DNA from: Chloroflexota bacterium
GTDB taxonomy: Bacteria > Chloroflexota > Anaerolineae > Aggregatilineales > Phototrophicaceae
Assembly (NCBI GenBank): GCA_011525385.1
Contig: WTGF01000076.1
Span: forward strand, 1-64,000
Direction: 5' to 3'
DNA: 64,000 nt
Part shown: piece by piece, positions 52,335 to 60,438 of the stretch
How the letters are laid out: each line of letters opens with the position of its first letter
Numbering within the stretch: the first letter of the stretch is position 1
The notes under the pieces: model-generated
What the model saw: only the letters and a program-made list of their open reading frames with translations
What the model was told of the DNA's origin: nothing
The model's database searches: none
Made by a program: the position numbers and the translations under genes

Positions 52335-53354
52335 TCAGCTTTGCAAAATATGCCCCAAAGCCGGGATGACTTCCTGGCCGATGAGATGAATGCCGGTCGC
52401 CGCTTCGCGCGCCCCGTGCGGTGTGCCCAGCTCGATCCGCCCCGCGCCGGCGTCGTAAAGGCGCTCGCATTGCTTGATGACATCGCCCGGGTTGCCGGCA
52501 AAGACGAAGCGATCCAGAATATCGTCCGGTATAAGCCGAGCGGCGGCATCGTCGTCGCCCGCGTTGACATGCGCTTGCACGGTCGTCATCAGTTCGGGGT
52601 CAATCTCCAGCGTGGGGTCCAGGCGCGAGACGATCGGCATATAAAGCGCTACCGACTTGCGGGCAATCCAGCGCGCCAGCGCGCGGTCTTCATCTATCAC
52701 CGAAACCGCGCCAATGACTATCTTAACCGCGCCCTTCGCGCGTCCGGCGCGCGCTTCGCCCACAGCGATAGTGTCGGCGATCACGGGAATCACATCCGGA
52801 TTGGCTGAACCACCGATCTTGACCTCGTCGGCGACTTCGCCCGCCAGGGCGGCCAGCTTTTCGCCCCAGGTGCCGATTTGTAAGGGAATCTTCGCCCGCG
52901 GCAGCGGATAGGGCGCGCGCACATGGTCAGCTATCTGGTAAACCTGACCGGCATAGCCGGCCGTTTCGCCCGCCAGCGTTTTGCGGATGATCTCAATCGC
53001 TTCGCGCATCGCTTGTATGGGCGGGCGGAGTTCCCGAATCCCGTGATCTTCCAGCCAGCCGCCGCGCACCAGCCCCAGATAGACGCCACCCGCGGCAATA
53101 TCCGCCAGTAACGCCGTCTGAGCGGCGATATCGAGCGGGTGCACGCGCGACGGCGGGATCCCCGCCGGACCGACGCGGGCGCGTTTGATATGCGGCGCCA
53201 TCAACATCAGCGGCGCGTAGCTGGGGTGGAAGGGCGCATCGCAATAGACGGTCACGGCGTCGAAGCTGTATTCGTCCACCAGCTTGGCCAACTCGATGTA
53301 TTCACCCGCTCGCTTGTCCGTCTGGAAGGCGATGCTCAGTTCGCGTTTAGTCAT
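52335..53354 (-). CDS. LLM-class (F420-type) oxidoreductase
   Basis: 339 residues. Bacterial-luciferase-like barrel with SIAFQTDKRAGEYIELAKLVDEYSFDAVTVYCDA at the start, RVGPAGIPPSRVHPLDIAAQTALLAD and a LGLVRGGWLEDHGI segment, as in coenzyme-F420-dependent N10-methylenetetrahydromethanopterin reductase-like proteins. The cofactor (F420 or FMN) is inferred from family. It is the first of two unrelated genes after a repeat-containing gap of 399 bases and precedes no operon partner. Confidence 0.83.
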   Translation of the reverse strand: MTKRELSIAFQTDKRAGEYIELAKLVDEYSFDAVTVYCDAPFHPSYAPLMLMAPHIKRARVGPAGIPPSRVHPLDIAAQTALLADIAAGGVYLGLVRGGWLEDHGIRELRPPIQAMREAIEIIRKTLAGETAGYAGQVYQIADHVRAPYPLPRAKIPLQIGTWGEKLAALAGEVADEVKIGGSANPDVIPVIADTIAVGEARAGRAKGAVKIVIGAVSVIDEDRALARWIARKSVALYMPIVSRLDPTLEIDPELMTTVQAHVNAGDDDAAARLIPDDILDRFVFAGNPGDVIKQCERLYDAGAGRIELGTPHGAREAATGIHLIGQEVIPALGHILQS

Positions 53355-53509
53355 CTTGCGCTAGCCAATTCTCATCAATTGGGGCTGTACGCCGCTGCTC
53401 CCTAAGGATAGGAGTTTGCCCCCACAACTGCCAGTGCCGGATTGAACAGCCAATTGATTAGATAGCGTATCCTTTTCGCTGGAAATAAAGAACAAGAACC
53501 ACCTAACAG

Positions 53510-53588
53510 CCGGTAGGAGCGATCCGCTGGATCGCCCGACGCGTGGAAACTAATGAATATCGGGCGACTCACCGAGTCGCCTCTACCA
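53510..53588. repeat. GGGCGA-type dispersed repeat, divergent copy
   Basis: GGAGCGATCCGCTGGATCGCCC is followed by GGGCGACTCACCGAGTCGCC and CCTCTACC. The inverted arms match those of the other copies but the interior differs. It lies in the 53355-53753 gap, which has no gene; the rest of this gap is AT-rich (53640-53750). Confidence 0.6.
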
Positions 53589-53676
53589 GATCGTTGGAGT
53601 ATTGGGCTCAGGATCATTTGTCGAGTACTGTAAAAGTATTTCAACCAAAAGGATACAGTACCAATTGTTAAGAAAT

Positions 53677-53705
53677 TTGTGACTCTGTAAAATCTGTGTT
53701 ATTTT
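53677..53705 (+). promoter_or_regulatory. Possible promoter of the coiled-coil protein gene
   Basis: TTGTGA (53677-53682) and TATTTT (53700-53705) are 17 bases apart, in AT-rich sequence. A start near 53712 would leave a 40-base leader. Confidence 0.4.
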
Positions 53706-53753
53706 CGAATTCCTCTACGACGCAATTGACGTTAAGCGATTGATGATTCAAAT

Positions 53754-54356
53754 ATGAGTGAGGACGCAGGACAAGCAAGTTCTTCAATTGAGACGCTCAA
53801 AGCGGAAAGGAAGCGCCTGGCGACTGCGAAGGGCTTGGTCACCCGCGAGCGCAACAAGCTCGCCCGGGAACGTGAGCAACTTCAAGCGCTCGCGCTGGAA
53901 TTGGATGCCTGGCAGGTCGATCTGGGTGCTCGCGAATCTGAGTGTGAGCGTTTGCGGGCCAGAGTAGCCGAGGCAGAGGCCGAGTTGAGCCGTGTCAAGA
54001 GTGAGCTCTCGGCCGCGCAGGCGCAAAGGGCAAGCGCATCGCGCAAGAGGCGCAAGAAGGGCGGAAAGAAGAAAAAACTGCTCCGCAAAGCCAAGAAACT
54101 CAGCAAGAAGAAGCTGTTAAAGAAACTTGTCAAAGCGAAAGCGAAGACCGACGATCTCAACAAGGCCGCCGACTTGGTCATGTTGCTCGCCAAAGCGCAC
54201 CCAGTGCTAAGGAATCTTGGAAAGACCGCCAAATTGCTCAAATCGCTTGCGAAAGCGCATTCAGAAATCGAGAAGCTGGAGAAGGTCGCCAGTCGCTCAA
54301 ACGGGGGCAACTCTTCAGCCGAAGTACAGCAAGGTCAAGCCATCAACATATCTTAG
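53754..54356 (+). CDS. Coiled-coil and lysine-rich protein of unknown function
   Basis: 200 residues. The first 95 residues are Glu/Arg/Lys/Ala-rich helix with leucine heptads (LKAERKRLATAKGLVTRERNK and onward), a strong coiled coil. Residues about 96-135 are a dense Lys/Arg block (SRKRRKKGGKKKKLLRKAKK..KKKLLKKLVKAKAK). The end is a shorter helix and a Ser/Asn-rich tail. No domain or signal peptide is seen. The Lys block could bind nucleic acid or an acidic surface. There is no clear Shine-Dalgarno before the ATG. The next gene converges on it, six bases away. Confidence 0.6.
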   Translation: MSEDAGQASSSIETLKAERKRLATAKGLVTRERNKLAREREQLQALALELDAWQVDLGARESECERLRARVAEAEAELSRVKSELSAAQAQRASASRKRRKKGGKKKKLLRKAKKLSKKKLLKKLVKAKAKTDDLNKAADLVMLLAKAHPVLRNLGKTAKLLKSLAKAHSEIEKLEKVASRSNGGNSSAEVQQGQAINIS

Positions 54357-54362
54357 AGATAC

Positions 54363-55286
54363 CTAGCCAAATATGCTCAAGGGCATGTGCATGGACACAA
54401 TCCAGTTGGGCACGTCCACGATCTCGCTGATCTTGAGGTCCCCCGCCGTGCTGCAGATGCAATAAGCCTGGCTCTCGCTTAGATCATAATTCGCTACCAG
54501 CCATTCGATCATGTAGCGCACAGCGTTCTTTGCGTTTTCCATCAAGTCGGGACCGTGGGCTGTGGTGATGTGATAGCCCGCGCTGTCGACCAGTGTCATG
54601 GGGCTGGGACGGCGGATCTGCAATTCCTTGATAGAAAGATCCTCCCGCAGGTTGAAGCGCATGGTCACAGTCATGGGGGATTCGATGCCGGTGCCGCTGA
54701 CCTCGCCCTGTCCCTGCGCGCTGTGACAATCGCCCGCCGAAAAGAGCGCGCCATCGGCCAGGACCGGCAGCCAGAATGTCGAACCAACCACCAGATCGCG
54801 GATGTCAACATTGCCGCCGTTGAAGCGCGGCGGGATCGTATCCAGGCGCCCGCTTTCGGCCGGCGCCACGCCCACGCAGCCGGGGAAGGGCTCGAAGGGC
54901 AGGACGATATCACCAACGCCGAAGATACAATTCTCGCCATCCAGCTCCCAATGATGAATATAGGCATAGTCAAAATCTTCTTGCAAGAGACCGAAGCCGG
55001 GGATATGACCGGTCCAGCCCCAGCCTTTATGCCGCATATCGAGAATCTCGACTTCCAGCGCGTCGCCCGCCTTTGCGCCATTGATATGGATCGAGCCAGT
55101 GAGAGCGTGCACCTTGCTGAAATCGAGATTGCCCAGGTCGTCGGCGGTTGAATCCGGCGTCATCTGACCGACGGGCTCGGCGCATTCCATGACCACCGTA
55201 TCGCCGGGCTCGATCGCGAGACGCGGTGTCACGGAGTTGTCCCAGAAGGGTTGGGTGACGCTATCATCCAGATAATGTTCAGCCAC
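54363..55286 (-). CDS. Acetamidase/formamidase (FmdA/AmdA) family protein
   Basis: 307 residues from a GTG at 55286, with AAGGAG six bases upstream; the longer start at 55310 would read through the flanking repeat. FmdA/AmdA features: PGDTVVMECAEPVGQMTP, ALTGSIHINGAKAGDALEVEILD, a GDCHSAQGQGEVSGTGIE strand. The enzymes hydrolyse short amides to the acid and ammonia. The gene is directly followed (in its upstream flank) by the GxxExxY cassette. Its operon link to SDR and the dipeptide importer has probably been broken by that cassette. Confidence 0.88.
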   Translation of the reverse strand: MAEHYLDDSVTQPFWDNSVTPRLAIEPGDTVVMECAEPVGQMTPDSTADDLGNLDFSKVHALTGSIHINGAKAGDALEVEILDMRHKGWGWTGHIPGFGLLQEDFDYAYIHHWELDGENCIFGVGDIVLPFEPFPGCVGVAPAESGRLDTIPPRFNGGNVDIRDLVVGSTFWLPVLADGALFSAGDCHSAQGQGEVSGTGIESPMTVTMRFNLREDLSIKELQIRRPSPMTLVDSAGYHITTAHGPDLMENAKNAVRYMIEWLVANYDLSESQAYCICSTAGDLKISEIVDVPNWIVSMHMPLSIFG

Positions 55287-55303
55287 ATTCTTCTCCTTTT
55301 TTT

Positions 55304-55330
55304 TAGCCACAGAGACGCAGAGGCACAGAG
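55304..55330. repeat. Left inverted repeat of the GxxExxY cassette
   Basis: TAGCCACAGAGACGCAGAGG at 55304-55323. Its first 19 bases match the right repeat (55748-55768 read on the minus strand: TAGCCACAGAGACACAGAG) with one mismatch. Together they bracket the gene at 55339-55740. Confidence 0.7.
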
Positions 55331-55338
55331 GGGGAAAA

Positions 55339-55740
55339 TCACACGATTATGCGCTTGATGCCTTCTCTCAAAGTCGTCACACTGAAGTTGATAAGCAGAC
55401 CACGGCGCAACCCAGCGAGTTTCAGATAGCTGATTAACTGGGCTTCATGAACGGGCGCCAGATTTGCGACAGACTTCAACTCAACAGTCACGCTGTTTTC
55501 AACGATTATATCGACGAAAAATGTACCAATCTTATGTCCCTTGTAGTTAAGTTCAATCATTTTCTGGCGTTCGTAGCTTAGTTGTCTCAAATCTAGTTCT
55601 ATGCAAAGCGCTTCTTCATAGATACTCTCAAGCAGCTTCGGACCTAACTCGCGATGAACCTCGATCGCCGCGCCGATTATTTGATACGTCAACGGATCAG
55701 ACTGATTCGTATTTGCCTCGTAATTCGAGCCATCGCCCAT
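55339..55740 (-). CDS. GxxExxY protein (PD-(D/E)xK-like, small) in an inverted-repeat cassette
   Basis: 133 residues from the ATG at 55740. The upstream residues (MICYSHRDTEKNH) of the longer frame read through the repeat and are unlikely. The family signature GxxExxY appears as LGPKLLESIYEEAL; later VDIIVENSVTVELKSV holds an E-L-K core like that of PD-(D/E)xK enzymes. The role of this widespread family is not known to me. The gene is AT-rich and is flanked by 19-base inverted repeats at 55304-55322 and 55750-55768, which indicates a mobile or recently inserted cassette. Confidence 0.78.
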   Translation of the reverse strand: MGDGSNYEANTNQSDPLTYQIIGAAIEVHRELGPKLLESIYEEALCIELDLRQLSYERQKMIELNYKGHKIGTFFVDIIVENSVTVELKSVANLAPVHEAQLISYLKLAGLRRGLLINFSVTTLREGIKRIIV

Positions 55741-55747
55741 ATGATTT

Positions 55748-55768
55748 TTCTCTGTGTCTCTGTGGCTA
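55748..55768. repeat. Right inverted repeat of the GxxExxY cassette
   Basis: TTCTCTGTGTCTCTGTGGCTA, the inverted match to 55304-55322. The stop codon (TAG) of the SDR gene at 55766-55768 is its outermost triplet, so the insertion supplied that stop. Confidence 0.7.
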
Positions 55769-56506
55769 TAGCAAATCAATAGCGTCCCAACTGCCGCTGG
55801 CGCGCGCGGCCACGCGATGACCGGTCAAACCGGAAGCGTCTTGACTTGCCAGGTGGACAAAAGCCGGCGTCAGCAGGGCGGGGTCGACCCAATGCCGTTT
55901 CTGTTCCTCAGTGTAGTTCGAGTCGGACATGGGCGTATTGATGGGCGCGCCAGGCGTGGCGCAGTTGACGGCGATGTTGAAGGGCGCCCCTTCCAGGGCC
56001 AGGCATTTCATCAGGCCCTCAATGCCGTGCTTGCCCGGGTTGTAGGCGACTTCTTCTATGAAGCCCTTGTAGCCGGAGCCCGAAGACAAGTAGACGATGC
56101 TGCCGCCGCCGGCATCAATCATGGGCTGCCAGACCGCCTTGCTCAAGATGAATGCAGCCTGCAGGATGATGTTGATTTCTTTTTGCCACTGCTCCAGCGT
56201 GATTTCCAGCATGGATCGCGTGATGAGCAGCGCGGCGTTGTGGATCAAGGCGCGAGGCGCGCCGTAATGCGCCAGCGCGGCGTCGATGGCGCTTTGCGTG
56301 CCGGCGGCATCGGACAGATCGACGGTGATAGGCAGTACATCGCCGCCCATCCGTGTAAATTCGCCGGCCGCCTGCGCCAGCAGATCGCCGCGGATATCCA
56401 TCATAGCCACGCGCATGCCTTCATTGACGTAGGCTTTGGCTATGGCATATCCCAAACCCTGCGCCGCGCCGGTAATGATAGCAGTCTGCCCCGGTAAGCT
56501 ATTCAT
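55766..56506 (-). CDS. Short-chain dehydrogenase/reductase
   Basis: 246 residues. TGAAQGLGYAIAK is the cofactor loop; NAA at about 91 and the catalytic YNPGK (Y, K) follow in VAYNPGKHGIEG. The stop codon is provided by the right inverted repeat (55748-55768), though the length is normal. It lies 67 bases after the DppC-like gene across a GC palindrome. Substrate unknown. Confidence 0.87.
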   Translation of the reverse strand: MNSLPGQTAIITGAAQGLGYAIAKAYVNEGMRVAMMDIRGDLLAQAAGEFTRMGGDVLPITVDLSDAAGTQSAIDAALAHYGAPRALIHNAALLITRSMLEITLEQWQKEINIILQAAFILSKAVWQPMIDAGGGSIVYLSSGSGYKGFIEEVAYNPGKHGIEGLMKCLALEGAPFNIAVNCATPGAPINTPMSDSNYTEEQKRHWVDPALLTPAFVHLASQDASGLTGHRVAARASGSWDAIDLL

Positions 56507-56534
56507 TTTCGCCTCCTGGCTACGGGAAAAACGC

Positions 56535-56570
56535 TTCCCCCCAATGCTTTGGGGGGACTGAGGGGGGTGG
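56535..56570. repeat. GC-rich palindrome between SDR and DppC-like genes
   Basis: CCCCCCAATGC..TTTGGGGGG followed by ACTGAGGGGGGTGG. Short member of the family seen at 38142 and 62504. Confidence 0.6.
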
Positions 56571-56573
56571 CCA

Positions 56574-57539
56574 TCACAATCCCTGTCCAGAGCCGCGCAA
56601 GCGCGGATCGAGGAAATCGCGCAGCCAATCGCCCAGGATGTTAAGCGATACCACCGTGAACATGATCGCCAAGCCCGGAAAGACCGCCAGCCACCAAGAC
56701 CCGCTCAATAATTGATTGCGGCTGTTGGCCAGCATGGCGCCCCAGGTGGGTACGCTTTCCGGCACGCCCAGACCGAGGAAGGAGAGCGACGCTTCGGACA
56801 AGATAACGCCGGCCACGTTGAAGGAGGCGATGACGATCAGCGGCGTCAGGATATTGGGCATGATGGTACGGAACATGATGCGCCATTCGGTAGCGCCCAG
56901 AGCGCGCACCGCTTCGACGTACTCGCGCTCGCGCTGGACCAGCGTCTCGGCGCGGGCTATGCGCGCGTATGTCACCCACTGACCGACGCCCAGAACAAGC
57001 ACCAGGTTAAGAACGCCTTCTCCCAGAATCGTCAGAATCATGATGGCGAAGAGAATGAATGGGTAGGCCAGTTGAATGTCGGCCAGGCGCATGATCAAGT
57101 CATCGACGCGGCCGCCGAGGTAACCGGCCGTCAGCCCGAGAATCGTGCCGACGCCGCCGCCAAGCCCGACGGCGGCAAGACCGACAAAGAATGAAATCCG
57201 CGCGCCATAGACCACCCGCGACAGCACATCGCGCCCGGTCGAATCAGTGCCTAGAATATACTCTAACTCGCCGTCACGATCGTAGGAGAGCGGAGGTTTC
57301 AGGGTATCAAAGATCTCGATGCGGTTGGGGTCTTTTGGCGCCAGTTGCGGGGCGAGTATAGCGCAAAGCGCAATCAGCGTCAGAAAGATGATAGCCACCA
57401 CCGGATAGCGCGCCCGTACCATGCTGGAAGTCGCGCGCTGCCAGAAGGTCTGCGGCGCGTACATCTCGTCGATCTGGCGATCAATCGCGGAAATGCGGCT
57501 CTCGGACATTGCCGGATTAGGCTCTTGTGTGGCGCTCAT
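56574..57539 (-). CDS. Dipeptide ABC transporter permease (DppC-like)
   Basis: 321 residues from the ATG at 57539. OppC/DppC features: LGTDSTGRDVLSRVVYGARISFFVG, GYLGGRVDDLIMRLADIQLAYP and EAVRALGATEWRIMFRTIMPNILTP. Ten bases after the DppB-like gene, so coupled. A distant paralogue is at 31136. No ATPase genes follow. Confidence 0.91.
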   Translation of the reverse strand: MSATQEPNPAMSESRISAIDRQIDEMYAPQTFWQRATSSMVRARYPVVAIIFLTLIALCAILAPQLAPKDPNRIEIFDTLKPPLSYDRDGELEYILGTDSTGRDVLSRVVYGARISFFVGLAAVGLGGGVGTILGLTAGYLGGRVDDLIMRLADIQLAYPFILFAIMILTILGEGVLNLVLVLGVGQWVTYARIARAETLVQREREYVEAVRALGATEWRIMFRTIMPNILTPLIVIASFNVAGVILSEASLSFLGLGVPESVPTWGAMLANSRNQLLSGSWWLAVFPGLAIMFTVVSLNILGDWLRDFLDPRLRGSGQGL

Positions 57540-57549
57540 CGATTTTCGC

Positions 57550-58527
57550 TCATTCCAGCCGGATACGCGGATCGAGGAAGCCGTACATGAGGTCCGCAAT
57601 GAGATTGGCGCTGACGAATAAAAACGAAAGCAAGACGACTGCCGTCAATACCAACGGCACATCGCGCTGACTGACCGCGTCAAAAACCAGCCGCCCGACG
57701 CCAGGCCAGGAAAAGACCGTCTCAACCACGATCACGCCATTCAAGAGGAAGGCGAACTGCAGCGCCAGGACGGTCACGATCGGTATGAGCGCGTTGCGGA
57801 TGGCGTGGCGCATCATGACCGTACGCTCGGTTAGGCCTTTGGCCCGCGCCGTCACCACATAATCCTGCCGCAAAACCTCCAGTACCGCCGAACGTATCAA
57901 ACGAGAGTTGCGAGAAATCGAATAAACGGATACCGCCACCATCGGCATGAGCAAGTAACGGATGGCGCCGGGCAGGTTGGTCAAGGCCTCGTCGATTCTT
58001 CCCTCGAAGAGCGGCTTGAGAAAGGCCACATGCCCCGACACCGGCATCCAGCGCAGCGTGACGCCGAAAAACAAGATGAGCATCAAGCCCAGCCAAAAAC
58101 CCGGCATTGATTGACCCAGCATCGCGCCCAGCATCAAGGTGCCATCGGCCATCGTGCCGCGGCGAGTCGCCGCCAGCACCCCAATCGGAAAGGCCACAAT
58201 GGTCGACAAGAGAAAGCCGCCGATGGTCAATTCCAGCGTGGCCGGCATGCGCTCCATGACGACATCAAAGGCCGGCACCCGATGCGTAAGCGAATTGCCG
58301 GTATCGCCTCGCGCCAGATTGAAGAGAAAGTCAAAGTATTGGACGTGCAAAGGACGGTCGAAACCCAGACGCCGCCGCGCTTCCGCCCGCTCTTCTGCGC
58401 TGGCGCGCTCGCTGACGTAGAAGAACGTGGGGTCGCCGGCCAGGTGGATGGACAAGAAAGTCAAAAGCGTGACACCGAGCACCACGACGACAGTTAATAG
58501 AAGACGGCGAATGATGTACGTGTGCAT
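57550..58527 (-). CDS. Dipeptide ABC transporter permease (DppB-like)
   Basis: 325 residues from the ATG at 58527. It opens YIIRRLLLTVVVVLGVTLLTFLSIHLAGDPT, contains LGFDRPLHVQYFDF, and has the VTARAKGLTERTVMMRHAIRNALIP loop. The frame upstream runs through palindromic sequence and is not coding. It pairs with the DppC-like gene; the binding protein at 58657 is upstream across a palindrome pair. Confidence 0.91.
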   Translation of the reverse strand: MHTYIIRRLLLTVVVVLGVTLLTFLSIHLAGDPTFFYVSERASAEERAEARRRLGFDRPLHVQYFDFLFNLARGDTGNSLTHRVPAFDVVMERMPATLELTIGGFLLSTIVAFPIGVLAATRRGTMADGTLMLGAMLGQSMPGFWLGLMLILFFGVTLRWMPVSGHVAFLKPLFEGRIDEALTNLPGAIRYLLMPMVAVSVYSISRNSRLIRSAVLEVLRQDYVVTARAKGLTERTVMMRHAIRNALIPIVTVLALQFAFLLNGVIVVETVFSWPGVGRLVFDAVSQRDVPLVLTAVVLLSFLFVSANLIADLMYGFLDPRIRLE

Positions 58528-58537
58528 AGTTGAAGCG

Positions 58538-58653
58538 CCACCCCCCATCCCCGAAGGTCTATGCCTACGTGACCCGGCCCCTTCCCCCACAGGGAGGGAA
58601 AGGGAGAAAAAAGTCCCTCCCTCTTTATGGGGGAGGGATTTAGGGTGGGGGCT
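58538..58653. repeat. GC-rich palindrome pair between binding-protein and DppB-like genes
   Basis: Arms such as CCCCTTCCCCC..GGGAGGGAAAGGG and CCCTCCCTC..GGGGGAGGG, then GGGTGGGGGC, as at 24463 and 42297. It lies between the binding-protein stop and the permease start. Confidence 0.7.
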
Positions 58654-58656
58654 AGC

Positions 58657-60300
58657 CTACATATCCTTCAATGTGGCGGAATAGCCCGTGATGAAGTAAT
58701 CCGCGCGCGACTGATAGTTGATGCGGTTGCTGACCGCCTCAGTACGTGGTCCCGCGAAGAGCATGATCCAGGGCGGGTCGTTGTAGAACTCTTCCAGCAT
58801 GGCGATTTCCAGCTCGCGCTCGGCTTCGGGGTCGCCCGTCAGCGAGGGCAGCGTGTCCCAACCGGTGCACCAGAAATCGTTGTCCCAGTTCGTGTAGTTG
58901 GTCTCGGCTTCACCGCAGCCGGCTTCGTGGCCCGGGATATCGGCCATGTCGTACTGGGCGCTCCATTCGCTGCCGCCGGTGCGGCCGAAGTAGAGGGGAC
59001 CCAAGTCATGGGTGATCAGCGCTGCCACCCAGTCGCCCGATTCCTGGAAGATGGCTTCGGTCTGCACGCCGACATCGCTGAGCATCTGAGCGGTCGCCAG
59101 GACCACTTCGGGAGCCATCGCGCCGGTGAGGCGCCGCGCTGGCATCTCGAGCGAGAAGCGCACGCCGTCCTCGCCACGCGGATAGCCGGCCGCATCCAGC
59201 AATTCCTCGGCTTTGGCCGGGTCATAGGGATAGGGCTCCAGCGTCGGGTGATCGGCATTGCTGGGGTTGACCAGGCTGGTAGCGCGCTCGCAAGTCGTGA
59301 GCAGCAGATTCTCGCAGATGGCGTCCGTGTCAATGGCGTATTGCAGCGCCACGCGCACATCGGTCCTCATGATGGCTTGGGCGCCAACATCGTCGGGGTT
59401 TTCGACGCGGAAGGGCGCGTCCGGGTTCAGGTTGAAGCCGATGTAGGTGCGGGTGGTGCCGGGGAAGAAACGCGCTTCCGCCATGCCCGAGTTGGTGATG
59501 GCTTCGGCTTGGTTGGCTGGAAATTCTTTGTAGATATCGACATTGCCGGTGATCACTTCAGCTACCGCCGTGGACGGCTCGGGGATGAAGCGCCAGACCA
59601 GATTTTCAAAGCCCTGCGGACGCAGACCAAAGCCTTCGACCGCTTTCAAGCTCATGTATTCGCCGGGCACCCATTCAGCCAAGGAATAGGGACCACTGCC
59701 GACTACATTGCGCGCCGCTTCTTCAAACGACATCGCTTCGTAGGAATCCTTGCAGTGGACCAAAACCTCCGAGTACAAGCCCAGGCGCATGGCGCGGTTC
59801 TGCGGCTTCCTGGCGACAATAGTCACGTCGAGCTCGCTGTCAGCGCGTGCTTCGACAAAACCGGTGGAAGCGACAACGAAGCCAGCCGAGTTGCCGGTGA
59901 AGCCATTGGCCGGGTCCGCCATGCGGTTGAAGCTGTAAGCGGCGTCTTCCGCTGTCAGCGGCTCGCCATCGTCGCAGGTCAAACCTTCGTGCATGTGGAA
60001 GGTCCACTCGGTACCGTCCTCGGAAACCGTAAAGCTGTGCGCCAGGTAGGGATCAATGGCGCCGCTGGCCTGGCCCAGCTCATAGAGCGTGGCGAAGGTA
60101 TGCATCATGATGCGGAAATTGCTGCCGCCGGTCGAGCCGCCGACTTGCGCCGGGTCCATCGAGCCCGGTTCGCCGTTGATCGCAATCACGAGCGTATCGT
60201 CGCTCGGGACCGGCACGGTCTGCGCGCTGCTCATCATGGGCGCCAGCCCAAGCATGAGAATCAGCATCAGCGAAAGCGCTAAGGTGAGTTTCAGTTTCAT
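58657..60300 (-). CDS. Dipeptide/oligopeptide ABC transporter substrate-binding protein (family 5)
   Basis: 547 residues. Signal peptide MKLKLTLALSLMLILMLGLAP...SSAQ. Family-5 signatures: GEPGSMDPAQ, EWTFHMHEGLTCDDGEPLTAEDAAYSFNRM, LVWRFIPEPSTAVAEVITGNVDIYKEF, and RVALQYAIDTDAIC. AGGAG precedes the ATG. No lipobox. It belongs with the permeases at 58527 and 57539. The ligand need not be a peptide. Confidence 0.91.
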   Translation of the reverse strand: MKLKLTLALSLMLILMLGLAPMMSSAQTVPVPSDDTLVIAINGEPGSMDPAQVGGSTGGSNFRIMMHTFATLYELGQASGAIDPYLAHSFTVSEDGTEWTFHMHEGLTCDDGEPLTAEDAAYSFNRMADPANGFTGNSAGFVVASTGFVEARADSELDVTIVARKPQNRAMRLGLYSEVLVHCKDSYEAMSFEEAARNVVGSGPYSLAEWVPGEYMSLKAVEGFGLRPQGFENLVWRFIPEPSTAVAEVITGNVDIYKEFPANQAEAITNSGMAEARFFPGTTRTYIGFNLNPDAPFRVENPDDVGAQAIMRTDVRVALQYAIDTDAICENLLLTTCERATSLVNPSNADHPTLEPYPYDPAKAEELLDAAGYPRGEDGVRFSLEMPARRLTGAMAPEVVLATAQMLSDVGVQTEAIFQESGDWVAALITHDLGPLYFGRTGGSEWSAQYDMADIPGHEAGCGEAETNYTNWDNDFWCTGWDTLPSLTGDPEAERELEIAMLEEFYNDPPWIMLFAGPRTEAVSNRINYQSRADYFITGYSATLKDM

Positions 60301-60438
60301 TTTCTACTCCTCATTAGTGAATGACCTCTCTGACGATAAACTAGGGGATTTCTCGATACCGCTCTCCTTTCCGGCCGATGTAGCCAATGGATAGATATTA
60401 CCGCATTCGAAGAAAAAATCACACATTGACGCGCTCGA

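Noticed and set aside
58627-60282. Long plus-strand open frame opposite the dipeptide-binding-protein gene
   Set aside because: Antisense to a well-supported binding protein, with no start signal or homology; codon-bias mirror effect in GC-rich DNA.
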